DNA of 64,000 nt. It comes from Candidatus Azobacteroides pseudotrichonymphae. Lineage in GTDB: Bacteria; Bacteroidota; Bacteroidia; Bacteroidales; Azobacteroidaceae. Within the stretch, counting starts at the first letter, position 1; each line of letters begins with the position of its first letter. Of this stretch, positions 9,120 through 18,291 are shown in pieces. The stretch lies in the NCBI GenBank assembly GCA_002091395.1, contig AP017913.1:426001-490000 (forward strand). The letters are read 5' to 3'. Under the pieces are notes generated by a model. That model searched no databases. It was given only the letters and a program-made list of their open reading frames with translations, and was not told where the DNA came from. Both the position numbers and the translations under genes were made by a program.

Positions 9120-10175
9120 ATGGTTAACAATAAAAAAGTAATAACATTCGGAGAAATTATGCTGCGATTAGCTACTCCTAATCATCAGAGATTTATTCAA
9201 TCTACCAATTTGAAAGCTACTTTCGGAGGAGGAGAAGCAAACGTGGCAGTTTCATTGTCAAACTACGGAATTTCAACTGAATTCATTTCTAAATTGCCTA
9301 ATAATGATATTGCTAATTGGTGTATATCAGAATTACGCAAATACAATGTTGGAGTAAATCATATTATTAAAGATAAAGATAATAGTCGAATGGGTATTTA
9401 TTTTTTAGAACATGGAGCTATTTCTAGAGCATCTAAAGTAATATATGATCGCAATTTTTCTGCTTTTGCAAACATTCAACCAGGCATGATTCAATGGGAA
9501 AAAATTTTAAAAGAAGCAAGATGGTTCCATTGGACCGGGATCACACCATCTTTGTCACAAAAAGCAGCTGATTCTTGCTTAGAAGCTATTGAAATGGCAA
9601 ATAAATTAGGAGTAATTGTTTCTTGTGATTTGAATTATCGAGAAAACTTGTGGAAATGGGGTAAAACAGCTTCTGAAATAATGCCTGACCTTGTATCAAG
9701 GTGTGATATAATCTCTGGAAACGAAGAGGATGCTGAAAAAATATTTGGCATTTATCCAACAGGATTTGATCCAAATCACACTAAAGGGAAAATAAATGCA
9801 ACTGAATTTGAATCTGTTTGCAAACAATTGCAAATCAAATTTCCAAAAGTAAAAAAGATAATTATCACACTAAGAGGTTCAATTAATGCAAACCACAATA
9901 CATGGGGTGGATGCTTATTTGCAGAAAAAAAATTGTATCGATCTAAGCAATATGATATTACTCACATAGTAGATAGAGTTGGAGCTGGTGATTCTTTTAT
10001 GGGAGGATTAATCTATGGTTTGATCTCTTATCCTACAAATGATCAAAAAGCTTTAGATTTTGCAGTTGCAGCTTCTGCTCTAAAACACACAATATGTGGA
10101 GATTTCAACATGGTAACTGTTTCAGAAGTAGAACATTTAATGAATGGAAATGAATCAGGACGTGTTATTCGTTAA
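9120..10175 (+). CDS. kdgK: 2-keto-3-deoxygluconate kinase (PfkB family)
   Basis: Phosphorylates 2-keto-3-deoxygluconate to KDPG with ATP, the step before KDPG aldolase in hexuronate breakdown. The 351-residue product has the PfkB N-terminal signature FGGGEANVAVSLSNYG (~35-50) and the C-terminal ATP/anion-hole signature DRVGAGDSFMGG with the catalytic Asp. The substrate is inferred from context: the KDPG aldolase gene follows after 42 bases and a hexuronate-type transporter after that. ATG at 9120. Confidence 0.88.
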   Translation: MVNNKKVITFGEIMLRLATPNHQRFIQSTNLKATFGGGEANVAVSLSNYGISTEFISKLPNNDIANWCISELRKYNVGVNHIIKDKDNSRMGIYFLEHGAISRASKVIYDRNFSAFANIQPGMIQWEKILKEARWFHWTGITPSLSQKAADSCLEAIEMANKLGVIVSCDLNYRENLWKWGKTASEIMPDLVSRCDIISGNEEDAEKIFGIYPTGFDPNHTKGKINATEFESVCKQLQIKFPKVKKIIITLRGSINANHNTWGGCLFAEKKLYRSKQYDITHIVDRVGAGDSFMGGLIYGLISYPTNDQKALDFAVAASALKHTICGDFNMVTVSEVEHLMNGNESGRVIR

Positions 10176-10217
10176 AAAATTTGTTAAAGTTTACATTTTT
10201 TAATTTAGATATATAAA

Positions 10218-10883
10218 ATGTCAAGATTTAGTAAGATGCAAGTTTTAAATACTATATGTGATGTTGGTATAGTACCTATTTTTTATCACAATGATATTGA
10301 AACTGTAAAAAATGTAGTAAAGTCTTGTTACAAAGGTGGAGTGCGAATATTTGAATTTACTAATCGTGGAGAATTTGCGCATGAAACATTTGGTGAACTG
10401 AATAAATTCATAGCGAAAGAGTGTCCTGATCTGATTTTAGGTGCAGGATCAATTATTGATGCTTCAACAGCTTCGCTTTATATTCAGTTAGGAGCAAATT
10501 TTATTGTATCACCTATGTTTGATTCAAACACTGTTCAAATAGTTAATAAAAGATTAATTCCATATATACCTGGCTGCGGTTCTATTCTTGAAGTTGGAGT
10601 TGCACAAAAATCTGGATGCGATTTATGTAAAATTTTTCCAGGAGATGTATTGGGTCCAAATTTTATAAAAAATATAAAAGCTCCTATGCCTTGGTCTATG
10701 TTAATGGTGACTGGTGGTGTAAAAGCAGAAGAAAAAAATCTTAAATCTTGGTTTGATGCAGGAGCAACTTGTGTAGGGTTGGGATCTGATTTTTTCAAAA
10801 AAGAAACTATTGAAAATAAAGAGTGGGATAGAATAAAAAAAATGTGCAATGATACACTAATGACTATCAGTCGTATAAGATGA
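10218..10883 (+). CDS. eda: KDPG / 4-hydroxy-2-oxoglutarate aldolase
   Basis: Splits 2-keto-3-deoxy-6-phosphogluconate into pyruvate and glyceraldehyde 3-phosphate. The 221-residue (beta/alpha)8-barrel protein has FEFTNRGEFAHE with the catalytic Glu46, GAGSIID, the Schiff-base lysine Lys138 in CDLCKIFPGD, and the phosphate-binding GGVKAEEKNL segment. It is the middle gene of kdgK-eda-transporter, 42 and 30 bases from its neighbours. Together they give the lower Entner-Doudoroff route for hexuronates. Confidence 0.93.
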   Translation: MSRFSKMQVLNTICDVGIVPIFYHNDIETVKNVVKSCYKGGVRIFEFTNRGEFAHETFGELNKFIAKECPDLILGAGSIIDASTASLYIQLGANFIVSPMFDSNTVQIVNKRLIPYIPGCGSILEVGVAQKSGCDLCKIFPGDVLGPNFIKNIKAPMPWSMLMVTGGVKAEEKNLKSWFDAGATCVGLGSDFFKKETIENKEWDRIKKMCNDTLMTISRIR

Positions 10884-10913
10884 TATGAGATATTTAATAT
10901 ACATCTAAAATTA

Positions 10914-12359
10914 ATGGAAACAACTAATTTGCTTTTTACTAAAAAAAAAACACAATATAGGTGGGTGATTTGTGTTATGCTTTTTTTAGCTATTACAATC
11001 AGTTACCTTGATAGGCAAGTTTTATCATTAACATGGCCTAAATATATTGGACCAGAATTTGGTTGGACAAATGATGATTATGGCAATATTACTGCATATT
11101 TTTCATTATTTTATGCCGTATGTACATTATTTGTTGGAAATTTTGTTGATTGGTTAGACACAAAAAAAGGATTTCTTTTTTCAGTTGGAATATGGTCAGT
11201 AGGTGCTTGTTTGCATGCATTTTGTTCTGTTGTTACGTTAGGAATTATAAAAAAAGAGTGGATTTTAAATTTTGAAAAAGTAAAAAATATAATTTTTACG
11301 ATTAAAGATCACAGTGTATGTTATGTAAGTATTGTTTTTTTTATTTGTGCCCGCTTAATTTTAGCTTTTGGAGAAGCAGGAAATTTCCCTGCAGCTATTA
11401 AGGCAACAGCTGAGTACTTTCCAAAAAAAGACAGGGCATTTTCTACAAGTATTTTTAATTCCGGAGCCACAATAGGAGCGATGATAGCACCATCTATTAT
11501 CCTTTATATTGCTGCTAAATGTAATTGGGAAATGGCTTTTATTATCATTGGATTTTTAGGATTTATATGGATTGGATTATGGATTCTTATTTATAAGAAA
11601 CCAGAAGTGCACCCAAAAGTAAATAAAGCCGAATTAGAATATATTCAACAAGATAAATTTTCAAAATACTCTGTTGAAAGTATACAAAAAAAAAAAATAT
11701 CTTTCTGCCGTTGTTTTCAATTTAGACAAACATGGGCATTTGCATTAGGAAAATTTATGACTGATGGCGTATGGTGGTTTTACCTTTTTTGGATGCCAAA
11801 ATACTTACAGATAGTATTCAAATTAAATGGTAAAACACAAATATTTCCACTTACTATTCTCTATACAATTGTTATGTTATCAATTTTTGGCGGATGGTTA
11901 CCTACTTTTTTTGTAGAGAAAAAAGGAATGAATCTATATGTTGGAAGAATGAAAGCGATGTTAATATTTGCTTTCATACCTATTTTAGTTTTGTTTGCTC
12001 AACCATTAGGAGTTTATACGTATTGGTTCCCAATTATTCTAATTGGAATTGCAAGTGCTGCACATCAAGCATGGTCAGCTAACATCTTTTCAAGTATTGG
12101 AGATGTGTTTCCTCAAAATGCTATTGCAACAATTACTGGAATTGGAGGAATGGCAGGCGGGATCGGCTCTTTCATTATTCAAAAAAAAGCAGGAGAATTA
12201 TTTGATTATGCTAAAAATACGAAAATGAATTTCATAGGCTTTAATGGAGAGTCGGCAGGTTATTTTATTATTTTTTGCTTTTGCTCAGTTGCTTATTTGA
12301 TCGGTTGGATTTTTATAAAAAAACTTGTTCCCAAATACAATCAGATTACTGATTTATAA
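10914..12359 (+). CDS. exuT: ExuT-like hexuronate MFS transporter
   Basis: A 481-residue major facilitator with about 12 helices. The N-terminal YLDRQVLSLTWPKYIGPEFGW block is typical of the anion:cation symporter (ACS) family that includes ExuT (galacturonate/glucuronate) and GudP. Other family features are ARLILAFGEAGNFPAAIKATAEYFPKKDRA and the GGMAGGIGS helix. Placement after kdgK and eda supports a hexuronate as substrate. A run of twelve A's (11696-11707) lies in frame in the cytoplasmic loop (residues ~262-265), the same length as the run that breaks aroC. The exact sugar acid is inference. Confidence 0.85.
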   Translation: METTNLLFTKKKTQYRWVICVMLFLAITISYLDRQVLSLTWPKYIGPEFGWTNDDYGNITAYFSLFYAVCTLFVGNFVDWLDTKKGFLFSVGIWSVGACLHAFCSVVTLGIIKKEWILNFEKVKNIIFTIKDHSVCYVSIVFFICARLILAFGEAGNFPAAIKATAEYFPKKDRAFSTSIFNSGATIGAMIAPSIILYIAAKCNWEMAFIIIGFLGFIWIGLWILIYKKPEVHPKVNKAELEYIQQDKFSKYSVESIQKKKISFCRCFQFRQTWAFALGKFMTDGVWWFYLFWMPKYLQIVFKLNGKTQIFPLTILYTIVMLSIFGGWLPTFFVEKKGMNLYVGRMKAMLIFAFIPILVLFAQPLGVYTYWFPIILIGIASAAHQAWSANIFSSIGDVFPQNAIATITGIGGMAGGIGSFIIQKKAGELFDYAKNTKMNFIGFNGESAGYFIIFCFCSVAYLIGWIFIKKLVPKYNQITDL

Positions 12360-12381
12360 AGATTTTTCATTACAATTTTTA

Positions 12382-13140
12382 TTACAATTCAGATTTAATC
12401 ACAGTAAAAATTTTTTTTGTGTAAAGTGGAAAATTTCCTCGCATGATCCAGCTATAATAAGCTGGGTTTTTACGTAATACATCTTCTACAAGTTGCCCTT
12501 TATATTTTCCAAAGTTTATTATTTTTTGCCTATTTTTATTATATATAATATGCCCTGCTAAATCTACATTATTATTAAAAGAAGAATAATTAGAAAGAAA
12601 AGAAATGTTATTTTCTAAATCAGGATACTTATCTAACTGAGCTTTCAACACTTCATAAGTTGCTCTTGTATCTCCTTCCGCAGTATGAGCATTTCCCAAA
12701 TTTTTATTACAGTAAAACTTAAATGCAGCAATTAAAGTTCGTTGCTCTTTTTTATGAAAAATAGTCTGAACATCTACAAATTTTTTTTTTGTTAAATCAA
12801 TATCTATCCCGGCTCTCAAAAATTCTTCAACTAATAGTGGAACATCAAAACGATTAGAATTATAACCAGCTAAATCACATCCATCAATTTGAGATTTTAA
12901 TGATTTTGCTATATCTCTAAATGGTGGAGAATTTTTTACATCATCATTTGTAATGCCATGTATAGCAATTACCTCATCTGGAATAGGAATCTCTGGATTA
13001 ATTCTTTCTGTTTTAATTTTCTCATTACCATTAGGCATGACTTTTAAGTAAGAAATTTCTACAATACGATCAAAAACAACACTAGAACCAGTTGTTTCTA
13101 AATCAAAAAAAATTATTGGATTTTTTAAATTTAATTTCAT
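12382..13140 (-). CDS. DnaQ-like 3'-5' exonuclease with DUF3820 tail
   Basis: A 252-residue DEDDh exonuclease of the DNA polymerase III epsilon type. Metal-binding residues are Asp13 and Glu15 in FFDLETTG, an Asp in the SNRFDVPLL block, and His and Asp in HTAEGDTRATYEVL. The last ~50 residues (NFGKYKGQLVEDVLRKNPAYYSWIMRG) match the DUF3820 module often attached to such nucleases in Bacteroidetes. It may proofread or act in repair; lacking a second dnaQ in view, I cannot say if it is the replicative epsilon. Its ATG overlaps the dnaN stop by 4 bases (ATGA). Confidence 0.85.
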   Translation of the reverse strand: MKLNLKNPIIFFDLETTGSSVVFDRIVEISYLKVMPNGNEKIKTERINPEIPIPDEVIAIHGITNDDVKNSPPFRDIAKSLKSQIDGCDLAGYNSNRFDVPLLVEEFLRAGIDIDLTKKKFVDVQTIFHKKEQRTLIAAFKFYCNKNLGNAHTAEGDTRATYEVLKAQLDKYPDLENNISFLSNYSSFNNNVDLAGHIIYNKNRQKIINFGKYKGQLVEDVLRKNPAYYSWIMRGNFPLYTKKIFTVIKSEL

Positions 13141-14264
13141 GTACTTAGCATTATAGGCATTAATAACATTAGCAAATCTTCATCGTTTTCACTACTTTTT
13201 ACTGGAATAATTAATCCTGCACGAGAAGCATCTGCTAATTCAAGTATAATTTTTTCTGACAAAATACTATTTAATATCTCAATTAAATATATTCCTTTGA
13301 ATCCAATAATAATATTATTACCAGTATAATTACAAGTAATGAACTCTTCAGCTGAAATTGAATAATCAATATCTTGTGCTGTAAGAATGATTTTATTGGT
13401 TAATATTTGCAATTTAATCAAATTATTCCCAGGATCAGAAAAAAGATTTACTCGTTTCAATGCATTAAGTAATTCTAACCTATTTATGACTATTTTATAT
13501 GGATTTTCAGATGGAATTACTGAATTATAGTCCGGATAATTACCTTCAAGTAAGCGACTTATCAATGTAAAATTTGGTAAATTAATATGAGCGTAATTTA
13601 AATCAAAATTAATTGTTATTTCGCCTTTTTCACGTAAAAGAATAGATCTTAATAAATTAGCTGGCTTTTTTGGAAAAATAAACGAAGATGGAACGTTTTC
13701 TGACATATTTAATTTTTTAAAACGTGACAATCTATGTCCATCAGAAGAAACAAAAGCAATATATTTTGGGGTAATTTCAAAAAATATACCACTCATTATC
13801 GGCCGAAGCTCATCATTTCCAGCTGCAAAAAGAGTGTAAGAAATAGCGGTAAGTAAATCCTCTATATTCATAGTTAAACTATGAATATCTTTTTGTAAAG
13901 GTCTGAATACCGGGTATTCAGACCCATTTTGCGAAATAAAATTATATTTTCCATTCTTATAATATATAAATACTTCACAAGTAGTAATATTCATTTCAAA
14001 AGTAATCAATTGGTTAGGAAGTTCCCTTAATGCATCGAGTAAATTTTTTGAAGTAATAGCAAATTCTCCTACACCTTCTACTTCTTGTACTTCAAGACAA
14101 GTATTCATTCGTGTTTCAGTATCAGAACTTGTAATAATCAATTTATTACCAGAAAGTTGGAATAAAAAACAATCTAAAATAGGAATAATATTCTTAGTTA
14201 AAATTACTTTACCAACCAATTGTAAACGATTCAATAACAAGTTACTCTGTACAACAAATTTCAT
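13137..14264 (-). CDS. dnaN: DNA polymerase III sliding clamp (beta)
   Basis: The ring clamp that tethers DNA polymerase III. The 375-residue product shows the three-domain clamp pattern: VVQSNLLLNRLQLVGKVI at the start, DGHRLSRFK in the middle, EGNYPDYNSVIP in domain 3, and the C-terminal LLMPIML that lines the peptide-binding pocket. Length is normal. It is followed by the exonuclease gene with an ATGA overlap, pairing two replication proteins in one transcript. A 14-bp-stem hairpin lies just upstream (14286-14326). Confidence 0.95.
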   Translation of the reverse strand: MKFVVQSNLLLNRLQLVGKVILTKNIIPILDCFLFQLSGNKLIITSSDTETRMNTCLEVQEVEGVGEFAITSKNLLDALRELPNQLITFEMNITTCEVFIYYKNGKYNFISQNGSEYPVFRPLQKDIHSLTMNIEDLLTAISYTLFAAGNDELRPIMSGIFFEITPKYIAFVSSDGHRLSRFKKLNMSENVPSSFIFPKKPANLLRSILLREKGEITINFDLNYAHINLPNFTLISRLLEGNYPDYNSVIPSENPYKIVINRLELLNALKRVNLFSDPGNNLIKLQILTNKIILTAQDIDYSISAEEFITCNYTGNNIIIGFKGIYLIEILNSILSEKIILELADASRAGLIIPVKSSENDEDLLMLLMPIMLST

Positions 14265-14285
14265 GATATTACAATCTTAAATTTT

Positions 14286-14326
14286 ATATTTCTGTATTTC
14301 TAAATTGTACAAAAATACAGAAATAT
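14286..14326 (-). terminator. 14-bp hairpin between pssA and dnaN
   Basis: ATATTTCTGTATTT (14286-14299) and its exact complement (14313-14326) form a perfect stem around a 13-base loop. It lies 220 bases after the pssA stop and 22 bases before the dnaN start. It could terminate mutL-pssA transcription or act in the dnaN leader. Confidence 0.45.
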
Positions 14327-14545
14327 ACGTACTATTTCAAAAGAACAAAACGTCACTAATTTTTTTCAAATTGAAAATTTATCAATAAAACTATTAAAAT
14401 AATAGCTGCTACGTAACATTTTGTTAAAAACAATATTACAACATTATTATTCATAATATAATATTTTTTGAAAAATTATTAATTAATGTTTAATTATAAA
14501 TTCGTATAATTAGCAACGATACTTTATTGTATATAAATATGAATT

Positions 14546-15241
14546 TTAAAATGTTTTTATATTCTTTATAACAGATAATATAATATATATAATAATAATT
14601 AAACTAATTCCTAACGGAGATATGCCAAGTATTAAACATAAAACATAAAATATAACAGAAATAATTATTAAAGCATAAGAATAAAAATTATCTCTCCATT
14701 TCAAATTTTTAAATTTAAAAGAAATCATATGTAAAGATGAAATCATTAAAAAACAAAAAATAAATACCAATAAAATTGTTAAAATCACAATTGAAATACA
14801 ATTATAATAGCAAGAATTAAAAAAAGTTACAAATCCTATCCAAAATAAAGCTGAAGATGGAACAGGCAATCCACAAAAAAAAGTATTGTTTCGAACCATA
14901 TCAATGTTAAAACGAGCTAATCTCAATGCTGAAAAAATAACTAATAAGAAAGCAAAATAAGGTATAATTATGGAATTACTAATTGATTTTAAAAAAGTAT
15001 AAACAAAACAAGAAGGAGCAAAACCAAAACTTACTATATCAGCTAGAGAATCTAATTCTACACCCAATTTTGATTTAACTCTTAGTAAACTAGCAAACAA
15101 CCCATCTAAAAAATCACAAAAACAAGCAAGAATAATAAAAATAGAGGCTTTTTTGTAATTTCCTGATTCTAAAGATGTAACTGATGCTATACATCCAAAT
15201 AATAAATTCAAACATGTAATTATATTAGGAATATAATTCAT
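14546..15241 (-). CDS. pssA: CDP-diacylglycerol-serine O-phosphatidyltransferase (altered signature)
   Basis: Makes phosphatidylserine, the precursor of phosphatidylethanolamine, in the inner membrane. The 231-residue protein has 6-8 hydrophobic helices and the CDP-alcohol phosphatidyltransferase signature D43..D46-G47..A50-x-(8)-G60...D64...D68. The residue after Ala50, normally the invariant Arg of DG(x)2AR, is Ser51 (AGT), one base from an AGA/AGG arginine codon. All four acidic residues remain. Its ATG overlaps the mutL stop (ATGA). The Arg loss may reduce activity. Confidence 0.87.
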   Translation of the reverse strand: MNYIPNIITCLNLLFGCIASVTSLESGNYKKASIFIILACFCDFLDGLFASLLRVKSKLGVELDSLADIVSFGFAPSCFVYTFLKSISNSIIIPYFAFLLVIFSALRLARFNIDMVRNNTFFCGLPVPSSALFWIGFVTFFNSCYYNCISIVILTILLVFIFCFLMISSLHMISFKFKNLKWRDNFYSYALIIISVIFYVLCLILGISPLGISLIIIIYIILSVIKNIKTF

Positions 15242-17016
15242 GCAAATTGTTTATTTAATTTTTTTTCTGAAAACATGAATATAATCAGCTTGCCATCAGG
15301 AGTATAATTAGGTGAAGATGATGAAAAAAGTGATGAAATAAGTATATGGATTTCTTCTTCTGAAAAAGAACTTTCATAATTAATAGCTTTTTTAGTGGCT
15401 AAAATAAGAGCTAGTTGTCCTCTTATTTCTTCCTTGATTTCACATCCTGTATCAGAAATTTTATCTGTTATTTCTTGAATAGCTGCAACTATATCTATAT
15501 TTATTAACTCTGGAGGAATACCATTAATTGAATAAACATTATCTCCTAAATTTTCTAAATCAAAACCAACAAAATTTAAATCATCTAAAATATATGGAAG
15601 AATAATTGATTCTTTTTTAGTAAAATGTATAATTTGTGGGAAAAGAAGCCTTTGAGAAATTCCTTTTTTAAAATTTATTTTTTGCATATAATTATCAAAA
15701 AGAATACGAATATGTGCTCTTCGTTTATTTATAAACGCTAATCCTGATTTAAGAGGTATAACTAAATAATTTCCTTTATATTGCAAATAGGGTATTTTTT
15801 TATTGTCAAAATGATTATTTTTACAATTAGTAATGGGATTGTTTAAATTATTATCGAGATAGAATTGTGGTTTTTCTATACAATTTGTTTGCAAATATCT
15901 ATGCATATACTTCTCCTTAAAAGGATTATAGTCTGATTGTATTTGAATTTTAGGAGAGTTCGGTTGCGTGTTACTTTCTATATAAACCGGAATATCAATA
16001 GTGTTTTCTTGATCAAATTCTAAAGATGGAACTGCAAGAGTTTCTTTTATCGCAGAAAAAATTACTTGAAACAGAATTTGTTCATTTTCAAATTTTATTT
16101 CTGTTTTAGTCGGATGAATGTTAATATCAATACTTGTAGGATCAATATCTATATAAATGAAATAATTTGGATGTTCACTAATTGGAATAAAAGGCTCAAA
16201 AGCTGAAACCACTGCTTTATGAAGACATGTATTACGTACATATCGACCATTTACAAAAAAAAACTGCAAAGCACCTCTTTTTTTACTAGATGTAGGAGTA
16301 CTTATAAATCCATATATGTGTGTAAATGCAGTATTAATATCTATAGGAAGAAGATATTGTGTTATTTTTTTCCCTACTATACTAGCTATTCTTTGTTTTA
16401 AATTAGAAATAGGAAGTGAAATAATCTCTTTATTATTATGCTGAAGAGTAAAAATAATTTTATAATTAACTAGTGCTACTTTTTCAAATTCAGTTAAAAT
16501 ATTTTTAAATTCTACTTCGTTAGATTTAAGAAATTTTCTTCTAGCAGGAACATTATAAAAAAGATTTTTTACAGAAAAACTACTACCTAAATTAGTTACT
16601 GCAATTTCTTGTTTTTCAACTTTAGAAGCGGATATTTGAACCAATGTTCCTATTTCATCCACTTCTCTACGAGTTTTTAATTCCACTTGTGAAACTGCTG
16701 CAATAGAAGCAAGTGCTTCTCCTCTAAATCCCATTGTACGTAATGTAAACAAATCTTTGGCATTGTGAATTTTTGAAGTAGCATGTCTTTCAAATGATAA
16801 ACGAGCGTCATATGCTGACATCCCTTTCCCGTTATCTATTACCTGAATTAATGAACGGCCAGAATCTTTGATGATTACACGAATATTACTTGCTTCTGCA
16901 TCTACCGAATTTTCTATTAATTCCTTTACAACTGAAGCTGGTCGTTGTATTACCTCTCCTGCTGCAATTTGGTTGGCAATAAAATCAGGTAACAAACGTA
17001 TAATACCATCATCCAT
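15238..17016 (-). CDS. mutL: DNA mismatch repair protein MutL
   Basis: GHKL ATPase that links mismatch recognition to strand removal. The N-terminal ATPase is complete: IRLLPDFIANQIAAGEV, ELIENSVDA, DNGKGM, and GFRGEALASIAAV, followed by FFVNGRYV and the DINIHPTKTEIKF block. The C-terminal dimerisation domain is present but the endonuclease motif DQHA...E is replaced by INKRRAHIRILFD, and CPHGRP by YTPDGKL, so it looks nuclease-free. The ATG at 17016 (MDDGIIRLLPD) fits the family; the frame extends 29 codons upstream into sufS, and an ATG at 17025 is also possible. mutS is not in the window. Confidence 0.92.
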   Translation of the reverse strand: MDDGIIRLLPDFIANQIAAGEVIQRPASVVKELIENSVDAEASNIRVIIKDSGRSLIQVIDNGKGMSAYDARLSFERHATSKIHNAKDLFTLRTMGFRGEALASIAAVSQVELKTRREVDEIGTLVQISASKVEKQEIAVTNLGSSFSVKNLFYNVPARRKFLKSNEVEFKNILTEFEKVALVNYKIIFTLQHNNKEIISLPISNLKQRIASIVGKKITQYLLPIDINTAFTHIYGFISTPTSSKKRGALQFFFVNGRYVRNTCLHKAVVSAFEPFIPISEHPNYFIYIDIDPTSIDINIHPTKTEIKFENEQILFQVIFSAIKETLAVPSLEFDQENTIDIPVYIESNTQPNSPKIQIQSDYNPFKEKYMHRYLQTNCIEKPQFYLDNNLNNPITNCKNNHFDNKKIPYLQYKGNYLVIPLKSGLAFINKRRAHIRILFDNYMQKINFKKGISQRLLFPQIIHFTKKESIILPYILDDLNFVGFDLENLGDNVYSINGIPPELINIDIVAAIQEITDKISDTGCEIKEEIRGQLALILATKKAINYESSFSEEEIHILISSLFSSSSPNYTPDGKLIIFMFSEKKLNKQFA

Positions 17017-17038
17017 AGTCATCATATAAATTTGCTGA

Positions 17039-18289
17039 TTAATAAAATTGAGTTTTAACTTTTTGTTTTGCACGGAAAATTGAAGTAATGTGTCGAACAG
17101 CATTGACTAGTATATCAATCTCCGATTTTGTATTATAAAAAGCAAAAGAAGCACGAACAGTTCCATCAATACCTAAAGCATTCATAAGTGGCTGCGCACA
17201 ATGATGACCTGTTCTCACAGCAATTCCAAATTGGTCAAGTAGTACACCCATGTCATAATAATGAATATCATCAACCAAAAAAGAAATAATAGAACTTTTG
17301 AAATAAGAATTACCAAAAATTTTTAATTTTGGAATTTGCATAAGTTTCTCAGTTGCATAGTTTAATAACTTTTGTTCATAACAATAAATATTATTTAATC
17401 CAACAGATTCAATATATCGAATGGCCTCACCAAAAGCAATTACTCCAACATAATCAGGAGTTCCTGCTTCAAATTTAAGAGGAAGTTTATTAAAAGTCGT
17501 TTTTTTAAAAGTAACATTAGTAATCATTTCTCCTCCTCCTTGGTACGGAGGCAGTTTATCTAACCAATTTTCTTTAGCATATAAAACACCGACTCCAGTT
17601 GCACCATACATTTTATGAGAAGAAAAAACCATGAAATCACAATCTAATAATTTGACATCTGTTTTCATATGTTGTACAGATTGAGCAGCATCTACCATTA
17701 CTGGAATGCCATAACTATGCCCCAATCTAATAATATCAGCAACTGGATTAATTGTGCCTAAAACATTAGATATTGACGTTACAGCAATAAGCTTTGTTTT
17801 AGAAGAAATTAAATGTTCAATATTTTCTAATTGAACTTCTCCTATTTCCGTAATAGGTATTACCTTTATCTTTATTCCAATGATATCACTTTGAATTTGC
17901 CATGGAACAATGTTAGCATGATGTTCCATAACTGTTAAGATAATTTCGTCTTCTTTACAACATTGTGAACGACAAAAACTACTTGCCAACAAATTAATTG
18001 ATTCAGTTGTTCCACGAGTAAATACAATTTCACTTGAATTTGAAGCATTTATATAATTTTGGACAATTTTTCTTGTTTCTTCATATAAATTTGTTGTTAA
18101 TTGACTCAAATAGTGAACTCCTCTATGAACATTCGAATTAATAGATGTATAAATTTTATTTATTTTTTGAATTACAGATAAAGGTTTTTGAGTTGTAGCT
18201 GCATTATCCAAATATACCAACGATTTACCATAAATTTTTTGAGATAAAATTGGAAAATCTTTTCGTATGTTACCAACATCCAAATTCAT
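17039..18289 (-). CDS. sufS: Cysteine desulfurase SufS
   Basis: PLP enzyme that takes sulfur from cysteine for iron-sulfur cluster assembly. Visible motifs are YLDNAATTQKP, VMEHHANIVPWQ, the PLP-lysine block SSHKMYGATGVGVLYAK, and RTGHHCAQPLMNALG carrying the persulfide cysteine. It is about 416 residues, normal for group II desulfurases. The ATG at 18289 matches homologous N-termini; another at 18298 would overlap sufD by 7 bases. It is the last gene of sufC-sufD-sufS. Confidence 0.94.
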   Translation of the reverse strand: MNLDVGNIRKDFPILSQKIYGKSLVYLDNAATTQKPLSVIQKINKIYTSINSNVHRGVHYLSQLTTNLYEETRKIVQNYINASNSSEIVFTRGTTESINLLASSFCRSQCCKEDEIILTVMEHHANIVPWQIQSDIIGIKIKVIPITEIGEVQLENIEHLISSKTKLIAVTSISNVLGTINPVADIIRLGHSYGIPVMVDAAQSVQHMKTDVKLLDCDFMVFSSHKMYGATGVGVLYAKENWLDKLPPYQGGGEMITNVTFKKTTFNKLPLKFEAGTPDYVGVIAFGEAIRYIESVGLNNIYCYEQKLLNYATEKLMQIPKLKIFGNSYFKSSIISFLVDDIHYYDMGVLLDQFGIAVRTGHHCAQPLMNALGIDGTVRASFAFYNTKSEIDILVNAVRHITSIFRAKQKVKTQFY

Positions 18290-18291
18290 TT

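Noticed and set aside
10535-10849. Open frame of 104 codons antisense to eda
   Set aside because: Overlaps the conserved aldolase gene completely and shows no family pattern.
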